Notes: generated by a model not told the origin, from the letters alone. Shown: positions 32,986 through 42,210, counted from the stretch's first letter. The stretch: DNA of 45,471 nucleotides from CALFVT01 sp964513675 (GCA_964513675.1 CAZEOD010000020.1:1-45471); one strand, 5' to 3'. Program-made: numbers and translations.

Positions 32986-33273
32986 ATGGATTTAGTTAGT
33001 TTAGCAATCGGTCTTTTAAGCGGCGCTGCGGGTGGCAATGTCGCGGGTAAAGTCATGAATTCAAAAATGGGAACAATGGGACGGAGTGTCACAGGTATTT
33101 TAGGGGGCGCAGGTCTTGCGGCTGTCTCTCAATATATTCCCGGTCTTGCAGGCTTATTTGCGGACCCAACAGCTGGCGGCGGTCTGAATATATCAAGTAT
33201 TCTCGGCGGCGCTGTATCTGGCGGCGTTGGCGGAACGGTTCTGACGGCCATTCTCGGCAAAGTTATGAAATAA
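32986..33273 (+). CDS. Small glycine-rich hydrophobic protein
   Basis: 95 aa, dominated by Gly, Ala, Val and Leu with two or three short hydrophobic segments (LVSLAIGLLSGAAGGNVAG, VTGILGGAGLAAVSQYIPGL, GGAVSGGVGGTVLTAILG). No signal-peptidase site is obvious. It could be a small membrane or membrane-associated protein. Strong GGAGG ribosome site and a perfect terminator indicate that it is a real and probably well-expressed gene. I do not assign a function. Confidence 0.75.
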   Translation: MDLVSLAIGLLSGAAGGNVAGKVMNSKMGTMGRSVTGILGGAGLAAVSQYIPGLAGLFADPTAGGGLNISSILGGAVSGGVGGTVLTAILGKVMK

Positions 33274-33309
33274 TCACTGGTTAAATGCCAATTTTGAGAC
33301 TTGAAATTT

Positions 33310-33333
33310 AGCGCTCTTTTGAGCGCTTTTTTT
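33310..33333 (+). terminator. Intrinsic terminator of the small Gly-rich gene
   Basis: Perfect stem AGCGCTC-TTTT-GAGCGCT followed by a run of T. Confidence 0.93.
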
Positions 33334-33454
33334 ATGGGGCTCATCAGTAATTTTAAATAGCCTTTATAAAGTTTTGCGTGAAAAAATCGCAGGACAGAGG
33401 ATGAAAACTCCCGTAAAGAGAAGGTAAGTTTAAATTTAAGACGAAATGATATCT

Positions 33455-35221
33455 ATGTCCTATTCTGGCCCTGTAAAATCCATGCATTATCTCTTGCGCC
33501 ATGCCGTTGATATTGATGCGCTCTTGGGGAAACCCGCCCATTCAGAGGTTAGCCATGATCTAATCTCTGATGTCTTGGCGGGGGCGGCCTCTTTTGCTGA
33601 AGACGTTCTTGCGCCGATTAATTGGGACGGCGATCAAAATCCGGCTCAGCTTAAAGATGATAATGTCACCGCGTCGCCCGGATTTAAGGACGCCTATAAA
33701 GCCTTTGTCGACAGCGGATGGCAGAGCTTGCCTATTCCTGCCGAGCAAGGCGGCATGGGCCTCCCGAGCGTGATTAGCGTGGCGACGAATGAAATGATTT
33801 ACGCTGCAAATATGGCGTTTGGTCTATGCCCCATGCTGACATCAAGCGCGGTTAAGGCGATTGCGGCCCATGCTAGCGATGATTTGAAAGCGGCATATTT
33901 GCCGAAAATGGTAACGGGTGAGTGGACGGGCGCGATGTGCCTGACAGAGCCGCAGGCGGGGTCTGATTTAGGCCCGATTCGAACCAAAGCGGTTGATAAT
34001 GGCGACGGCAGCTATGCCATCACAGGCCAAAAAATCTATATTACATGGGGCGATCATGATTGCGCCGATAATATAATCCACCTTGTTTTAGCCCGCTTAC
34101 CGGATGCACCTGACGGCTCGCGCGGGATTTCATTATTCCTCTGCCCGAAATTTCTTATGGATGATGATGGGGCTATCGGAGCGCGCAATCGCTTTAAACC
34201 GATTGGCCTAGAGCATAAGCTGGGTATTCACGGGAGCCCGACATGCGTAATGGAATTTGACGGCGCAGTCGGTTGGCTTGTCGGCGAGGTTAACCGCGGG
34301 CTTGCCTGTATGTTCACAATGATGAACGAGGCGCGCCTATTTGTCGGCGTGCAAGGCGTTGCGATTGGGGACCGTGCGTTTCAAGCTGCGCTCGGCTATG
34401 CCAATGACCGCGTTCAAGGCCGCGTCGCTGACGGGGCGGCTAAAGATCCGATTATTGGCCATCCTGATGTGCGGCGCATGCTTATTGATATGAAAGCGCG
34501 CCTCATGTCGGCGCGCGCGATTAACATGGCAACCGCTATGGCGGGCGATTTAGCCCTTTGCACGGATGATAAAGATGTAGCGGCAGCCCTACATGCGCGC
34601 GAGGCGCTATTAACGCCTGTCGCCAAGGCCTATTGCACAGATATGGGGGTTGATACGGCGTCTATTGGCGTGCAAATCCACGGCGGCATGGGCTTTGTCG
34701 AGGAAACTGGCGCTGCGCAACATTACCGCGACGCGCGGATTGCCCCAATTTATGAAGGCACGAATGGTATTCAGGCGATTGATTTAATTGGCCGCAAAAT
34801 TCGCCGCGACGGCGGGGAGGCGATGCGCGGCTTACTCTCTGATTTGCAAGCTATTGACGGAATTTGCGCCGCAGCCGAAGATCAGGGCGCTGATTTTGCT
34901 ATAGCTCGCCGTGCCTTATCGATAGGGCTTGAGACACTTAGCGCCGCAACAGACATTATCTTAAACTCTGATGAAATGGATGCTCTATCCGCCGCTACAC
35001 CGTTTTTAAAGCTCGTCGGAGATGTCGTATCGGGCGCTTACATCATCAAAGCCGCCGCCAATGGGATGATAGCCGGCGATAACGGCGCGGCAGAAATGAA
35101 ATCATTAGCCGATTATCATGCGCTGGCTATTTTACCCCAAGCCGGTGGTCAGCTTGATTTTATTCGCGCGGCGGCCAAAGCCGTATTTGACTTCCCTGTG
35201 CTGCAATTAGCCGATTTATAA
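33455..35221 (+). CDS. Acyl-CoA dehydrogenase (long, DmdC-like type)
   Basis: 588 aa, the long acyl-CoA dehydrogenase type with an extra C-terminal domain. FAD/substrate segments AMCLTEPQAGSDLGPIRT, ITGQKIYITWGDHD and GIQIHGG-like VQIHGGMGFVEE are present. The catalytic-base glutamate is in IAPIYEGTNGIQA. N-terminal MSYSGPVKSMHYLL is typical, so ATG 33455 is chosen over ATG 33446. This subfamily includes 3-methylmercaptopropionyl-CoA dehydrogenase (DmdC), but many members act on ordinary acyl-CoAs. No beta-oxidation partners lie next to it, so the substrate is open. Confidence 0.92.
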   Translation: MSYSGPVKSMHYLLRHAVDIDALLGKPAHSEVSHDLISDVLAGAASFAEDVLAPINWDGDQNPAQLKDDNVTASPGFKDAYKAFVDSGWQSLPIPAEQGGMGLPSVISVATNEMIYAANMAFGLCPMLTSSAVKAIAAHASDDLKAAYLPKMVTGEWTGAMCLTEPQAGSDLGPIRTKAVDNGDGSYAITGQKIYITWGDHDCADNIIHLVLARLPDAPDGSRGISLFLCPKFLMDDDGAIGARNRFKPIGLEHKLGIHGSPTCVMEFDGAVGWLVGEVNRGLACMFTMMNEARLFVGVQGVAIGDRAFQAALGYANDRVQGRVADGAAKDPIIGHPDVRRMLIDMKARLMSARAINMATAMAGDLALCTDDKDVAAALHAREALLTPVAKAYCTDMGVDTASIGVQIHGGMGFVEETGAAQHYRDARIAPIYEGTNGIQAIDLIGRKIRRDGGEAMRGLLSDLQAIDGICAAAEDQGADFAIARRALSIGLETLSAATDIILNSDEMDALSAATPFLKLVGDVVSGAYIIKAAANGMIAGDNGAAEMKSLADYHALAILPQAGGQLDFIRAAAKAVFDFPVLQLADL

Positions 35222-35281
35222 GGCTTTAACTCTAGCGGCGGATTTCTTATCTATGAAGCTGTAAAAGGCCAAGGAGGGCAT

Positions 35282-36100
35282 ATGTCTGCACAAAGTTTCA
35301 AACCCCGTATGACCGCACCGCAAATTACGGCGCGTAAAGGCGGTGAGCCTGTGGTCTGCTTAACGGCTTATGACGCTCCGAGCGCAGCAATCATGGATGA
35401 GCATTGCGATCTTATTCTGGTCGGGGATAGCGTAGGTATGGTTGTTCACGGCCTCTCAACAACCGTAGGCGTTACGCTGGACATGATGATTTTACACGGC
35501 CAAGCGGTCATGCGCGGGGCCCAGCGGGCGCTTGTGGTGGTTGATTTACCCTTTGGATCATATGAAGACAGTCCTGAAACGGCTTTTCGCAGCGCATCTC
35601 GCGTTATGATGGAAACGGGCTGTCAGGCTGTGAAAATCGAAAGCGGCTCTTATGCGGCAGATACGATTTCCTATCTTGTTGAACGGGGTATTCCCGTCAT
35701 GAGCCATGTCGGATTACGCCCGCAAAGCATGAATGTCCTTGGCGGATTTCGCGCGCGGGGCCGAACCAAGGCTGTCGCAGAGCAAATTATAGAAAATGCG
35801 ATTGCCGCTGATAAGGCAGGGTCATTTGCCGTGGTTGTGGAGGGCGTCTCCGAAGAGCTAGCCGATAAGGTGACGAAATCTGTATCGATTCCCACTATTG
35901 GGATTGGCGCTTCGGCAAATTGTGACGGTCAAATCCTTGTCACGCCAGATATGCTGGGCATGTTTGACCGCGTTCCGAAATTTGTTAAAAAATATGCAAA
36001 TTTAAAGGATGATATCGCCAGCGCTGTGGCGCAATATGCGCAAGAGGTGAAATCGCGTGAATTTCCATCGCATGACTATACATACCGCTTTAAAAAATAA
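35282..36100 (+). CDS. panB: 3-methyl-2-oxobutanoate hydroxymethyltransferase
   Basis: First step of pantothenate synthesis: ketoisovalerate + methylene-THF to ketopantoate. 272 aa barrel. VCLTAYDAPSAAIMD, LVGDSVGMVVHG (metal-binding Asp), DLPFGSYEDSPE, VKIESG and MSHVGLRPQS all fit. AAGGAGG lies 5 nt before ATG. panC is not adjacent. Together with coaD at 15 kb it belongs to the coenzyme A route. Confidence 0.96.
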   Translation: MSAQSFKPRMTAPQITARKGGEPVVCLTAYDAPSAAIMDEHCDLILVGDSVGMVVHGLSTTVGVTLDMMILHGQAVMRGAQRALVVVDLPFGSYEDSPETAFRSASRVMMETGCQAVKIESGSYAADTISYLVERGIPVMSHVGLRPQSMNVLGGFRARGRTKAVAEQIIENAIAADKAGSFAVVVEGVSEELADKVTKSVSIPTIGIGASANCDGQILVTPDMLGMFDRVPKFVKKYANLKDDIASAVAQYAQEVKSREFPSHDYTYRFKK

Positions 36101-36220
36101 AGGTTTCTAACCAAGTCTTCATGGGCTAAGTGGTTGCGCGGTGGGACGATGGGCGGTAGCTTGACGTTTAATAAAGCGGCGAGTCTCTTGCGGCGTAAAA
36201 TCTGACAAAAAGGATCCATT

Positions 36221-37006
36221 GTGGTCGATTTTATCAATGAAGTCGAAGAAGAGCTTCGCAAGGACGATTATAACAAGTTCTTGAAGCAATATGGCCCCTA
36301 TCTTTTGGGCCTTATTATTGCTGTGGTTTTAGTCGCGTCATATTTCGAATTTTCAAAATCAAAGAATGACCGCACGGCGCGATCTGTCTCTGCGTCTTAT
36401 GTGGCCGCTGGAGAAGTGGCGGCAGACGGTAATGTCGACGAAGCCGTTCGCCAATTCGTAGAAATCGCAAAGCAATCCCCAAGCGGTTATGCGGGGCTGT
36501 CTTACATGCGCGCTGCGGCCTTGCAGCTCGATCAAAATAAGCCGATTGAAGCGGTAAACTTGTTTGAGCAGGCGGCAGCAAGCTTTGAAAAACCGCGTCA
36601 TGCAGATTTGGCGCAGCTTAAAGCCGCCTATGTGCTGACGGGGCAGGGGCGATATGATGATGCGCGGCTGCGTCTTGTTCCGCTGGCCCAGAAAGATGCG
36701 CCCTATGAATATCTCGCGCGGGAGCTTTTGGGTCTGACCCTGAAAGAAACAGGCGATATTGACGGCGCAAAGCAAGAATATTCCTATTTGGAAAATATCC
36801 CGGGTGTGCCGGCTACGATACAAGAACGTGCGAAACAGGCAATGACGCTTATTCGCGTGGCAGAAGCCGCTGCTTTACCACAGACGCCTGATGTTGAGGT
36901 GTCTACATCAGGCGAAGACACCGCGCCGGCCCCAGACGCAAGCGAGTTACAAGCCGCAGGCGGTTCTAGTGTCCCAGAAACGGGTGAGGAGACAGGCGAT
37001 GAATAA
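36221..37006 (+). CDS. YfgM-like membrane-anchored TPR protein
   Basis: 261 aa. Short cytoplasmic N-terminus (DFINEVEEELRKDDYNKFLK), one membrane helix at about 28-45 (LLGLIIAVVLVASYF), then a periplasmic helical-repeat domain and an acidic, low-complexity tail. This is the build of YfgM, the SecYEG-associated periplasmic chaperone partner. The gene order YfgM-BamB-Der is conserved in proteobacteria. GTG start with AAAGGA 7 nt upstream. Its end overlaps bamB by 8 bp. It is longer than E. coli YfgM (about 206 aa) because of the tail. Confidence 0.87.
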   Translation: MVDFINEVEEELRKDDYNKFLKQYGPYLLGLIIAVVLVASYFEFSKSKNDRTARSVSASYVAAGEVAADGNVDEAVRQFVEIAKQSPSGYAGLSYMRAAALQLDQNKPIEAVNLFEQAAASFEKPRHADLAQLKAAYVLTGQGRYDDARLRLVPLAQKDAPYEYLARELLGLTLKETGDIDGAKQEYSYLENIPGVPATIQERAKQAMTLIRVAEAAALPQTPDVEVSTSGEDTAPAPDASELQAAGGSSVPETGEETGDE

Positions 37007-38447
37007 GATGACAAGATTTGCTATTCCGGTTTTCGCAGGGCTTTTACTCTCAAGCTGTAGCACGCTAAGTACCGTTGGCGATGCAGTGTCGAGCCTTAAC
37101 CCCTTTGACGGCAGCGATAGCGGCCAAGGCGAAGCGGTTGATGATCCGAACAGAATATCTATTCTGGAATTGTCCGAAACGCTTGTTGTGACCGGCGCAA
37201 TACAGCCAAGTGATGTCGTTCTTCCCGATCCCGTTTTGTCAAATGATTGGCCGCAAGTCGGAGGCAATGCCTCGCATTCCCTTCAGCGCGTTGCAAGTGA
37301 TGGAAACCTTGAAAAGGCGTGGTCGAAAAGTTTTGGTAAAGGCTCATCTCGAAAGGGGCGTATCTTGGCCCCGCCTGTCATTCAAGGCGACAGAATTTAT
37401 GTTATGGATGCCAAAAACACCGTGCGGGCGCTATCTACAGATGGCGGCAGCCGAATTTGGGAGCATAAAGTCAAGATCGACGCGACGGGTAAGACGCGGC
37501 GCGGGCGTAAATCAATCATAGATCGTGTGCGCGACCCATTATCTTTCCGCGATGAAGGCGGCGTTGATAAAGACAGTGTTGGCGGCGGCGTCGCGATTGA
37601 CGGCGATGTTGTTTATGTCACCTCTGGCCTTGGCGTGATCGAGGCCCTAGATGCCAATTCAGGCGAGAGCCTTTGGCGCCGTGAGATTCGCGTCCCGCTT
37701 CATTCCGCGCCGACGGTCAAGAATGGCCGCCTCTTTGCGATTTCCGATGACAATGAGTTGTTCGCGCTTAATGCGTCATCAGGTGAAACTTTATGGACAT
37801 ATCAAGGTATCGTCGAAAGCGCACGTATGTTGACACTTCCTGCGCCGGCTGTGGTCGACGAGGTTGTGATTGCGCCGTTCTCATCGGGTGAACTTGTGGC
37901 GCTTCGCGTGCAAAATGGCGGTGTGTTATGGCAAGATTCTTTGTCAGGCGGCGGGCGCTTGACGCCTTTGGCCTCGCTGAATGATATTGCGTCTGGCCCT
38001 GTTGTGGCGGATGGTTATGTGATCGCTTCGGCGCAAAGCGGCGCGATTAATGCCTTTGACCTTCGTACGGGGCAGCGAATTTGGAGCCAACCCGCCGGCA
38101 CGCTGAGCTTCCCGTGGGTTGCGGGTGACTTTGTTTATGCCGCAACAACAAATGGCGAGATCATCTGTATGTCAAAACTGGATGGTCAGCTTGTCTGGCT
38201 TACGCAGCTTGAAACCTTCAAAAATGAGAAGAAGCGCAAAAAGAAAATTGCGTGGAGCGGCCCTGTCCTTGTTGACGATAAAGTCGTTGTCTTTTCATCG
38301 CGCGGTGTCGGTATGGAGCTAAACCCGTTTGATGGGTCGGTCATTCGCGAATTTAAAACAGGACAAGACGTGTTTGTCCCGCCTGTTTTTGCCAATGGAA
38401 CGCTTTACATTGTCTCAGACGGGGCGAAATTAACAGCCTACCGCTAA
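36999..38447 (+). CDS. bamB: Outer membrane assembly lipoprotein BamB
   Basis: Scaffold lipoprotein of the BAM complex that inserts beta-barrels into the outer membrane. 482 aa. Lipoprotein signal MNKMTRFAIPVFAGLLLSSC, then a PQQ-type eight-bladed propeller with repeated blade ends such as DAKNTVRALSTDGGSRIWEH, LDANSGESLWRRE and LNASSGETLWTYQ. ATG 36999 is chosen because GAGGAG precedes it and the lipobox follows at the right place; the frame is open further upstream. A gap of about 100 residues before blade 1 makes it longer than E. coli BamB (392 aa). Confidence 0.94.
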   Translation: MNKMTRFAIPVFAGLLLSSCSTLSTVGDAVSSLNPFDGSDSGQGEAVDDPNRISILELSETLVVTGAIQPSDVVLPDPVLSNDWPQVGGNASHSLQRVASDGNLEKAWSKSFGKGSSRKGRILAPPVIQGDRIYVMDAKNTVRALSTDGGSRIWEHKVKIDATGKTRRGRKSIIDRVRDPLSFRDEGGVDKDSVGGGVAIDGDVVYVTSGLGVIEALDANSGESLWRREIRVPLHSAPTVKNGRLFAISDDNELFALNASSGETLWTYQGIVESARMLTLPAPAVVDEVVIAPFSSGELVALRVQNGGVLWQDSLSGGGRLTPLASLNDIASGPVVADGYVIASAQSGAINAFDLRTGQRIWSQPAGTLSFPWVAGDFVYAATTNGEIICMSKLDGQLVWLTQLETFKNEKKRKKKIAWSGPVLVDDKVVVFSSRGVGMELNPFDGSVIREFKTGQDVFVPPVFANGTLYIVSDGAKLTAYR

Positions 38448-38481
38448 GCGTTAGCTTGGCCAGTCTGTAAGGGACGCCGTA

Positions 38482-39900
38482 ATGGAAAATTCAGTGGACA
38501 TAGATAATGATGACGACTTTTCCGCCGAGGAGGGCCCTCTAGTTCGGCCCGCCAAGATCGCAATTATCGGGCGTCCCAATGTTGGCAAGTCAACATTATT
38601 TAACCGGTTATCAGGCAAACATATTGCAATCGTCAATGATACGCCGGGCGTGACGCGCGACCGCCGAGAGATGGGCGCAAGGCTGCGCGGTGCGCCGGTT
38701 ATGTATATTGACACCGCCGGATTTGAAAATGAACGGGGCGACAAACTCGAAGCTCGTATGCGGGCGCAAACTGAGCTCGCTGTGCAGGAAGCCGATATCT
38801 GCCTCTTTGTTTATGACGCGCGGGCGGGTATTACATCTTTGGATGAAATTTTCGCCGATTATGTCCGTAAAGCGGGCAAGCCGACCCTGCTCGTCGCGAA
38901 TAAATGCGAGAGCCGCGCCGCGGATGCGGGCATTAATGAAGGCTACGGCCTTGGGCTTGGTGATCCGATAGAAGTGGCGTCTGAGCATAATATCGGCATG
39001 GTCGACCTTGAGGATATGATGGAGCTACAAATGCGGGGGCTTGACCTGAAATTAGCGCCCAATGAGGATATACTCGACCGCAGCGAAGCGCCCGTGCGCA
39101 TTGCCATTGTTGGCCGCCCGAATGCGGGTAAATCAACGCTGATTAACACCTTGATTAATGAAGACCGTCTTTTGACGGGGCCAGAAGCCGGCGTGACGCG
39201 CGATGCGATTACGATTGACCATATGTGGCATGGGCGGCGTGTGCAATTTCATGATACGGCGGGTATGCGCAAAAAGGCCAAGGTGCAGCAAACGCTGGAA
39301 AAGCTCTCTGTTGGTGAAAGCTTGCGCGCGATTCGTTTTGCGCAGGTTGTTGTTCTGCTGATGGATGCGACCTGTCCTTTTGATAAGCAAGACCTTCAAA
39401 TTGCTTCGCTTTGTGCCCGTGAAGGCCGCGCGCTGGTGATTGGCGTGACGAAATGGGATTTGGAATTAAATAAATCCGAAGCCGCCAAAGCCCTTCGCGA
39501 AAAAGCAGAGCGTTTATTGCCGCAAGTCCGCGGCGTTCCGGTTGTCATGTTTTCGGGGCTGACGGGAAAAAGCGTAGATCGTCTGTTACCGGCGATTGAA
39601 CAGGTTCAAATTGACTGGAGCGCGAAGCTTAAAACAGCCGAGCTTAATGATTGGTTGATGGAGAAAGTTCAGCGTCATCCGCCGCCAGCGGTTCAAGGCC
39701 GCCGCATTAAGCCGAAATATATATCACAAACCAAGACGCGCCCGCCGACATTTGTTTTAAAATGCTCCCGCGCAGATCATTTACCAGCAAGCTATGAGCG
39801 CTATTTGATAAATGGTCTCCGCGAGGATTTTGGCTTACCCGGCGTGCCGATCCGTTTGTTTGTGAAAGCGGATAAGAACCCTTATCATGAAAAGGGTTAG
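38482..39900 (+). CDS. der: Ribosome-assembly GTPase Der (EngA)
   Basis: 472 aa with two tandem GTPase domains and a C-terminal KH-like domain, the hallmark of Der, which matures the 50S subunit. P-loops GRPNVGKST (near residue 31) and GRPNAGKST (near 211), switch regions DTPGVTRD and DTAGMRKKAK, second-domain G4 TKWD. The first-domain G4 reads NKCES, a Glu variant seen in the family. An acidic N-terminal extension of about 20 residues precedes domain 1. It ends 4 bp into the convergent small gene. Confidence 0.97.
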   Translation: MENSVDIDNDDDFSAEEGPLVRPAKIAIIGRPNVGKSTLFNRLSGKHIAIVNDTPGVTRDRREMGARLRGAPVMYIDTAGFENERGDKLEARMRAQTELAVQEADICLFVYDARAGITSLDEIFADYVRKAGKPTLLVANKCESRAADAGINEGYGLGLGDPIEVASEHNIGMVDLEDMMELQMRGLDLKLAPNEDILDRSEAPVRIAIVGRPNAGKSTLINTLINEDRLLTGPEAGVTRDAITIDHMWHGRRVQFHDTAGMRKKAKVQQTLEKLSVGESLRAIRFAQVVVLLMDATCPFDKQDLQIASLCAREGRALVIGVTKWDLELNKSEAAKALREKAERLLPQVRGVPVVMFSGLTGKSVDRLLPAIEQVQIDWSAKLKTAELNDWLMEKVQRHPPPAVQGRRIKPKYISQTKTRPPTFVLKCSRADHLPASYERYLINGLREDFGLPGVPIRLFVKADKNPYHEKG

Positions 39901-40115
39901 GCCATCATAGGGTCAGAATAAAAAACCGTCATACGGCGCGCTTCTTTCAGGGCTTGAAGCTCAAAGGCAACGCGGTCTCTATTGGCATAATCTGCCGGCG
40001 CGGCGTCATCGCTGCGAATTAAACGGTTTAATTTTCGCAAACGCTGTTTCAGCTGTTTTATGCGTGTTTCATTACTTAGGCTATTCGTTTCATTTATGTG
40101 GGGGGAGTATGTCAT
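39897..40115 (-). CDS. Small basic coiled-coil protein, unknown
   Basis: 72 aa from the chosen start. Predominantly helical and basic (TRIKQLKQRLRKLNRLIR, then FELQALKEARRM). No signal or membrane segment. ATG at 40113-40115 has AAAGGA 6 nt upstream; the in-frame ATG at 40130 has none. The stop overlaps the end of der by 4 bp. No function assigned. Confidence 0.6.
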   Translation of the reverse strand: MTYSPHINETNSLSNETRIKQLKQRLRKLNRLIRSDDAAPADYANRDRVAFELQALKEARRMTVFYSDPMMA

Positions 40116-40290
40116 TCGAAGTCCTTTCATAAATTAACTATAAATAAATGACGGCCTATTGACCAATAACGCTAGCTCACGGTTTCGCGCCGCAAGCGTG
40201 AGGCCGCGTGATCTCGCGTGTGATGACGCTTATTCGCTTGACAATTAGCCCTACAAAACCAAGATAAGCGCGTTTTTAGGAGGCGGTTTG

Positions 40291-40641
40291 TTGGAATTGG
40301 TATGGGCAAAATCGAGTGATAACAGATGGCTACGGCTATCTGACCTTGACTTTGAGCGCATAAATACCACGGGCGTTTATATCCTATGGCACGGCGGGCA
40401 AACGCCGGCTGTCGTTCGCGTCGGAGCCGGAGATATTGGTACGCGCCTGCGCGATCATTTCAATAATGTCCTTATTCGCCGCTATGAAAATAAAGGTCAG
40501 CTTATGGTGACATGGGCCGCCATTGAAAGTTTAGCGCATCGCGACGGCGTGGAAAACTATCTCATAGAGCTATGCCGGCCGCTCGTCTCTGACTACCGCC
40601 CCACCGCCGCCCCCCTCGTAGTGAAATCACCCTTTATATAA
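40291..40641 (+). CDS. GIY-YIG-like domain protein
   Basis: 116 aa. The layout GVYILWHGG, then VVRVGAG, then IGTRLRDHF, and later VENYLIE is that of the GIY-YIG fold: the first tyrosine, the RxxxH helix and the metal-binding glutamate are recognisable. The second motif reads VRVGAG instead of YIG, so activity is uncertain. AGGAGG lies 7 nt before TTG 40291 (an in-frame TTG at 40288 also exists). It stands alone with no restriction or repair partner. It may be a small nuclease or a non-catalytic relative. Confidence 0.65.
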   Translation: MELVWAKSSDNRWLRLSDLDFERINTTGVYILWHGGQTPAVVRVGAGDIGTRLRDHFNNVLIRRYENKGQLMVTWAAIESLAHRDGVENYLIELCRPLVSDYRPTAAPLVVKSPFI

Positions 40642-40686
40642 TCATATGCTGTCTTGCTTGGGGGTAGGGCACAGCGTTATTTGGGT

Positions 40687-40820
40687 TTAATTTGGAAAGA
40701 GGGTAATGCCCTCTGCATCAAGCGGAGCTGTAATGATTTGCCCATCGTGAGGTGAAGCAACAATTTCAATATTACTAATGTTTTTATGGCTATAGGCGGG
40801 GGTTCACCGCGATGGGTCAT
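40687..40820 (-). pseudogene. Possible frameshifted small gene
   Basis: On the minus strand, ATG (complement of 40818-40820) opens MTHRGEP. After a run of five C (about 40797-40801) the neighbouring frame continues as a plausible protein end: NIEIVASPHDGQIITAPLD, then AEGITLFPN and a stop at 40687. Adding one base in the C run would join both into one product of about 44 aa. A sequencing error or a real frameshift would both explain it. It matches nothing I know and may be chance. Confidence 0.25.
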
Positions 40821-40884
40821 AACCTATGCTTAATTTGAAATCACGTTTCATATCCCTTATACACTTATAAAACGGGAGTCTCTT

Positions 40885-41124
40885 ATGGCAAAATCTCAGA
40901 AAATGATGCTGAAAGCTTTTGCATTAATCGGAGGGGTTTAGTTGTTATCGGCCTGTGTAAACACAAAAATTGGGCCGCCTGATCCGCCGACCAAGCTTGA
41001 GAGATTGGAAAAGCAGCGTAAAGAGAGCAATGAAAAACAGCGCCGAGAGGCCCTGTGTAATTTGACAGTGGATGATGGATCGGAGGCGCGCGGTAAAATC
41101 ATTCGGCGAAATTGTCCGCGTTAA
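40885..41124 (+). pseudogene. Small lipoprotein interrupted by an amber codon in its signal peptide
   Basis: ATG 40885 with GGGAG upstream opens MAKSQKMMLKAFALIGGV, then TAG (40939-40941). In the same frame LLSACVNTKIGPP follows, which is a perfect lipobox, and a charged tail to 41124. Without the stop it would be a 79-aa lipoprotein. Restart at TTG 40942 behind GGAGGGG is possible, but the product would lack a working signal peptide. It is either a recent nonsense mutation or a base-calling error. Confidence 0.75.
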
Positions 41125-41195
41125 TGTCAGCTCCCGATCTACCCTTTGATGCGCTAATCATTTAAGAGGCGCTAATTTAAATAAAGAGAGCTGCT

Positions 41196-42206
41196 ATGAC
41201 CACAGTAAAGGCTTATGCCGCGCTTGATGCGGGCCATCCGCTTCAGCCCTTTTCCTATGAGCTTGGCGGAATCGGCCGCCGCGAGGTTGATATAGAGATC
41301 ATGGCGGCGGGTATTTGCCATTCAGATTTGTCGATGATTAATAATGAATGGGGCACATCGCAATATCCGCTTGTGGCGGGACATGAAAATATTGGCCGCG
41401 TGACGGCGATTGGCGATGATGTACGCAATGTGTCGGTGGGTGATATTGTCGGTGTTGGCTGGACGGCCGAATCTTGCACCATATGCCAAAGCTGCTTATC
41501 CGGCTCACAACATCATTGCGCAGCTCAGGCCGGAACGATTATTGGGCGTCACGGCGGCTTTGCGGATAATATTCGCGTACAAGATATATGGGCGATTAAG
41601 CTCCCAAAGGGGCTTGATCCGAAAAATGTGGGGCCGTTATTTTGCGGCGGCGTCACCGTTTTCACGCCGTTCATGGAGTTTGATATTCGCCCGACTCACC
41701 GCGTCGGTGTGGTGGGGATTGGCGGTCTTGGGCATATGGCACTTAAATTTGCAGCGGCGTGGGGCTGTGAAGTGACGGCATTTACCTCCAGTTTGGATAA
41801 GACCGAAGCGCTGAAAGATATGGGCGCGCACCGCGTTGTTAATTCGCGCGACCAAGAGGCCCTTAAGGCGGAGCGTGGACGGTTTGATATGGTCTTATCA
41901 ACGGTCAATGTGAGCTTGCCGTGGCATCGTTACATTGCTGCGCTCGCGCCCAAAGGACGTTTGGTCATGGTCGGCGCGGCGATTGAGCCTGTCCCTGTCG
42001 CGGCCTTTAGCTTAATTGGCGGCCAAAAATCGCTGTCGGGATCGCAAGTCGGCTCTCCGGCGATGATTGCGACCATGCTGGATTTTTGCGCGCGCCATAA
42101 CATTACGCCGCAAGTCGAATATTTCCCAATGTCAAAGGTCAATGAAGCGCTCACCCTTTTAGAGAGCGGCAAGGCGCGGTACCGCATCGTTCTCACGCGG
42201 GATTAA
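41196..42206 (+). CDS. Zinc-dependent alcohol dehydrogenase (YahK/cinnamyl-alcohol type)
   Basis: NAD(P)-dependent medium-chain dehydrogenase, 336 aa. Catalytic zinc ligands: Cys in AGICHSDLS and His-Glu in AGHENIGRV. Structural zinc cysteines: CTICQSCLSGSQHHC. Cofactor motif VGVVGIGGLGHMALK. The pattern fits the aldehyde reductase/cinnamyl alcohol dehydrogenase branch, usually NADPH-specific. It converges on the SDR gene with 4 bp between them. Physiological substrate unknown. Confidence 0.92.
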   Translation: MTTVKAYAALDAGHPLQPFSYELGGIGRREVDIEIMAAGICHSDLSMINNEWGTSQYPLVAGHENIGRVTAIGDDVRNVSVGDIVGVGWTAESCTICQSCLSGSQHHCAAQAGTIIGRHGGFADNIRVQDIWAIKLPKGLDPKNVGPLFCGGVTVFTPFMEFDIRPTHRVGVVGIGGLGHMALKFAAAWGCEVTAFTSSLDKTEALKDMGAHRVVNSRDQEALKAERGRFDMVLSTVNVSLPWHRYIAALAPKGRLVMVGAAIEPVPVAAFSLIGGQKSLSGSQVGSPAMIATMLDFCARHNITPQVEYFPMSKVNEALTLLESGKARYRIVLTRD

Positions 42207-42210
42207 TAAG

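Noticed and set aside
36891..36998. N-terminal extension of bamB
   Set aside because: It overlaps the YfgM-like gene in another frame and would bury the lipoprotein signal that begins at ATG 36999.
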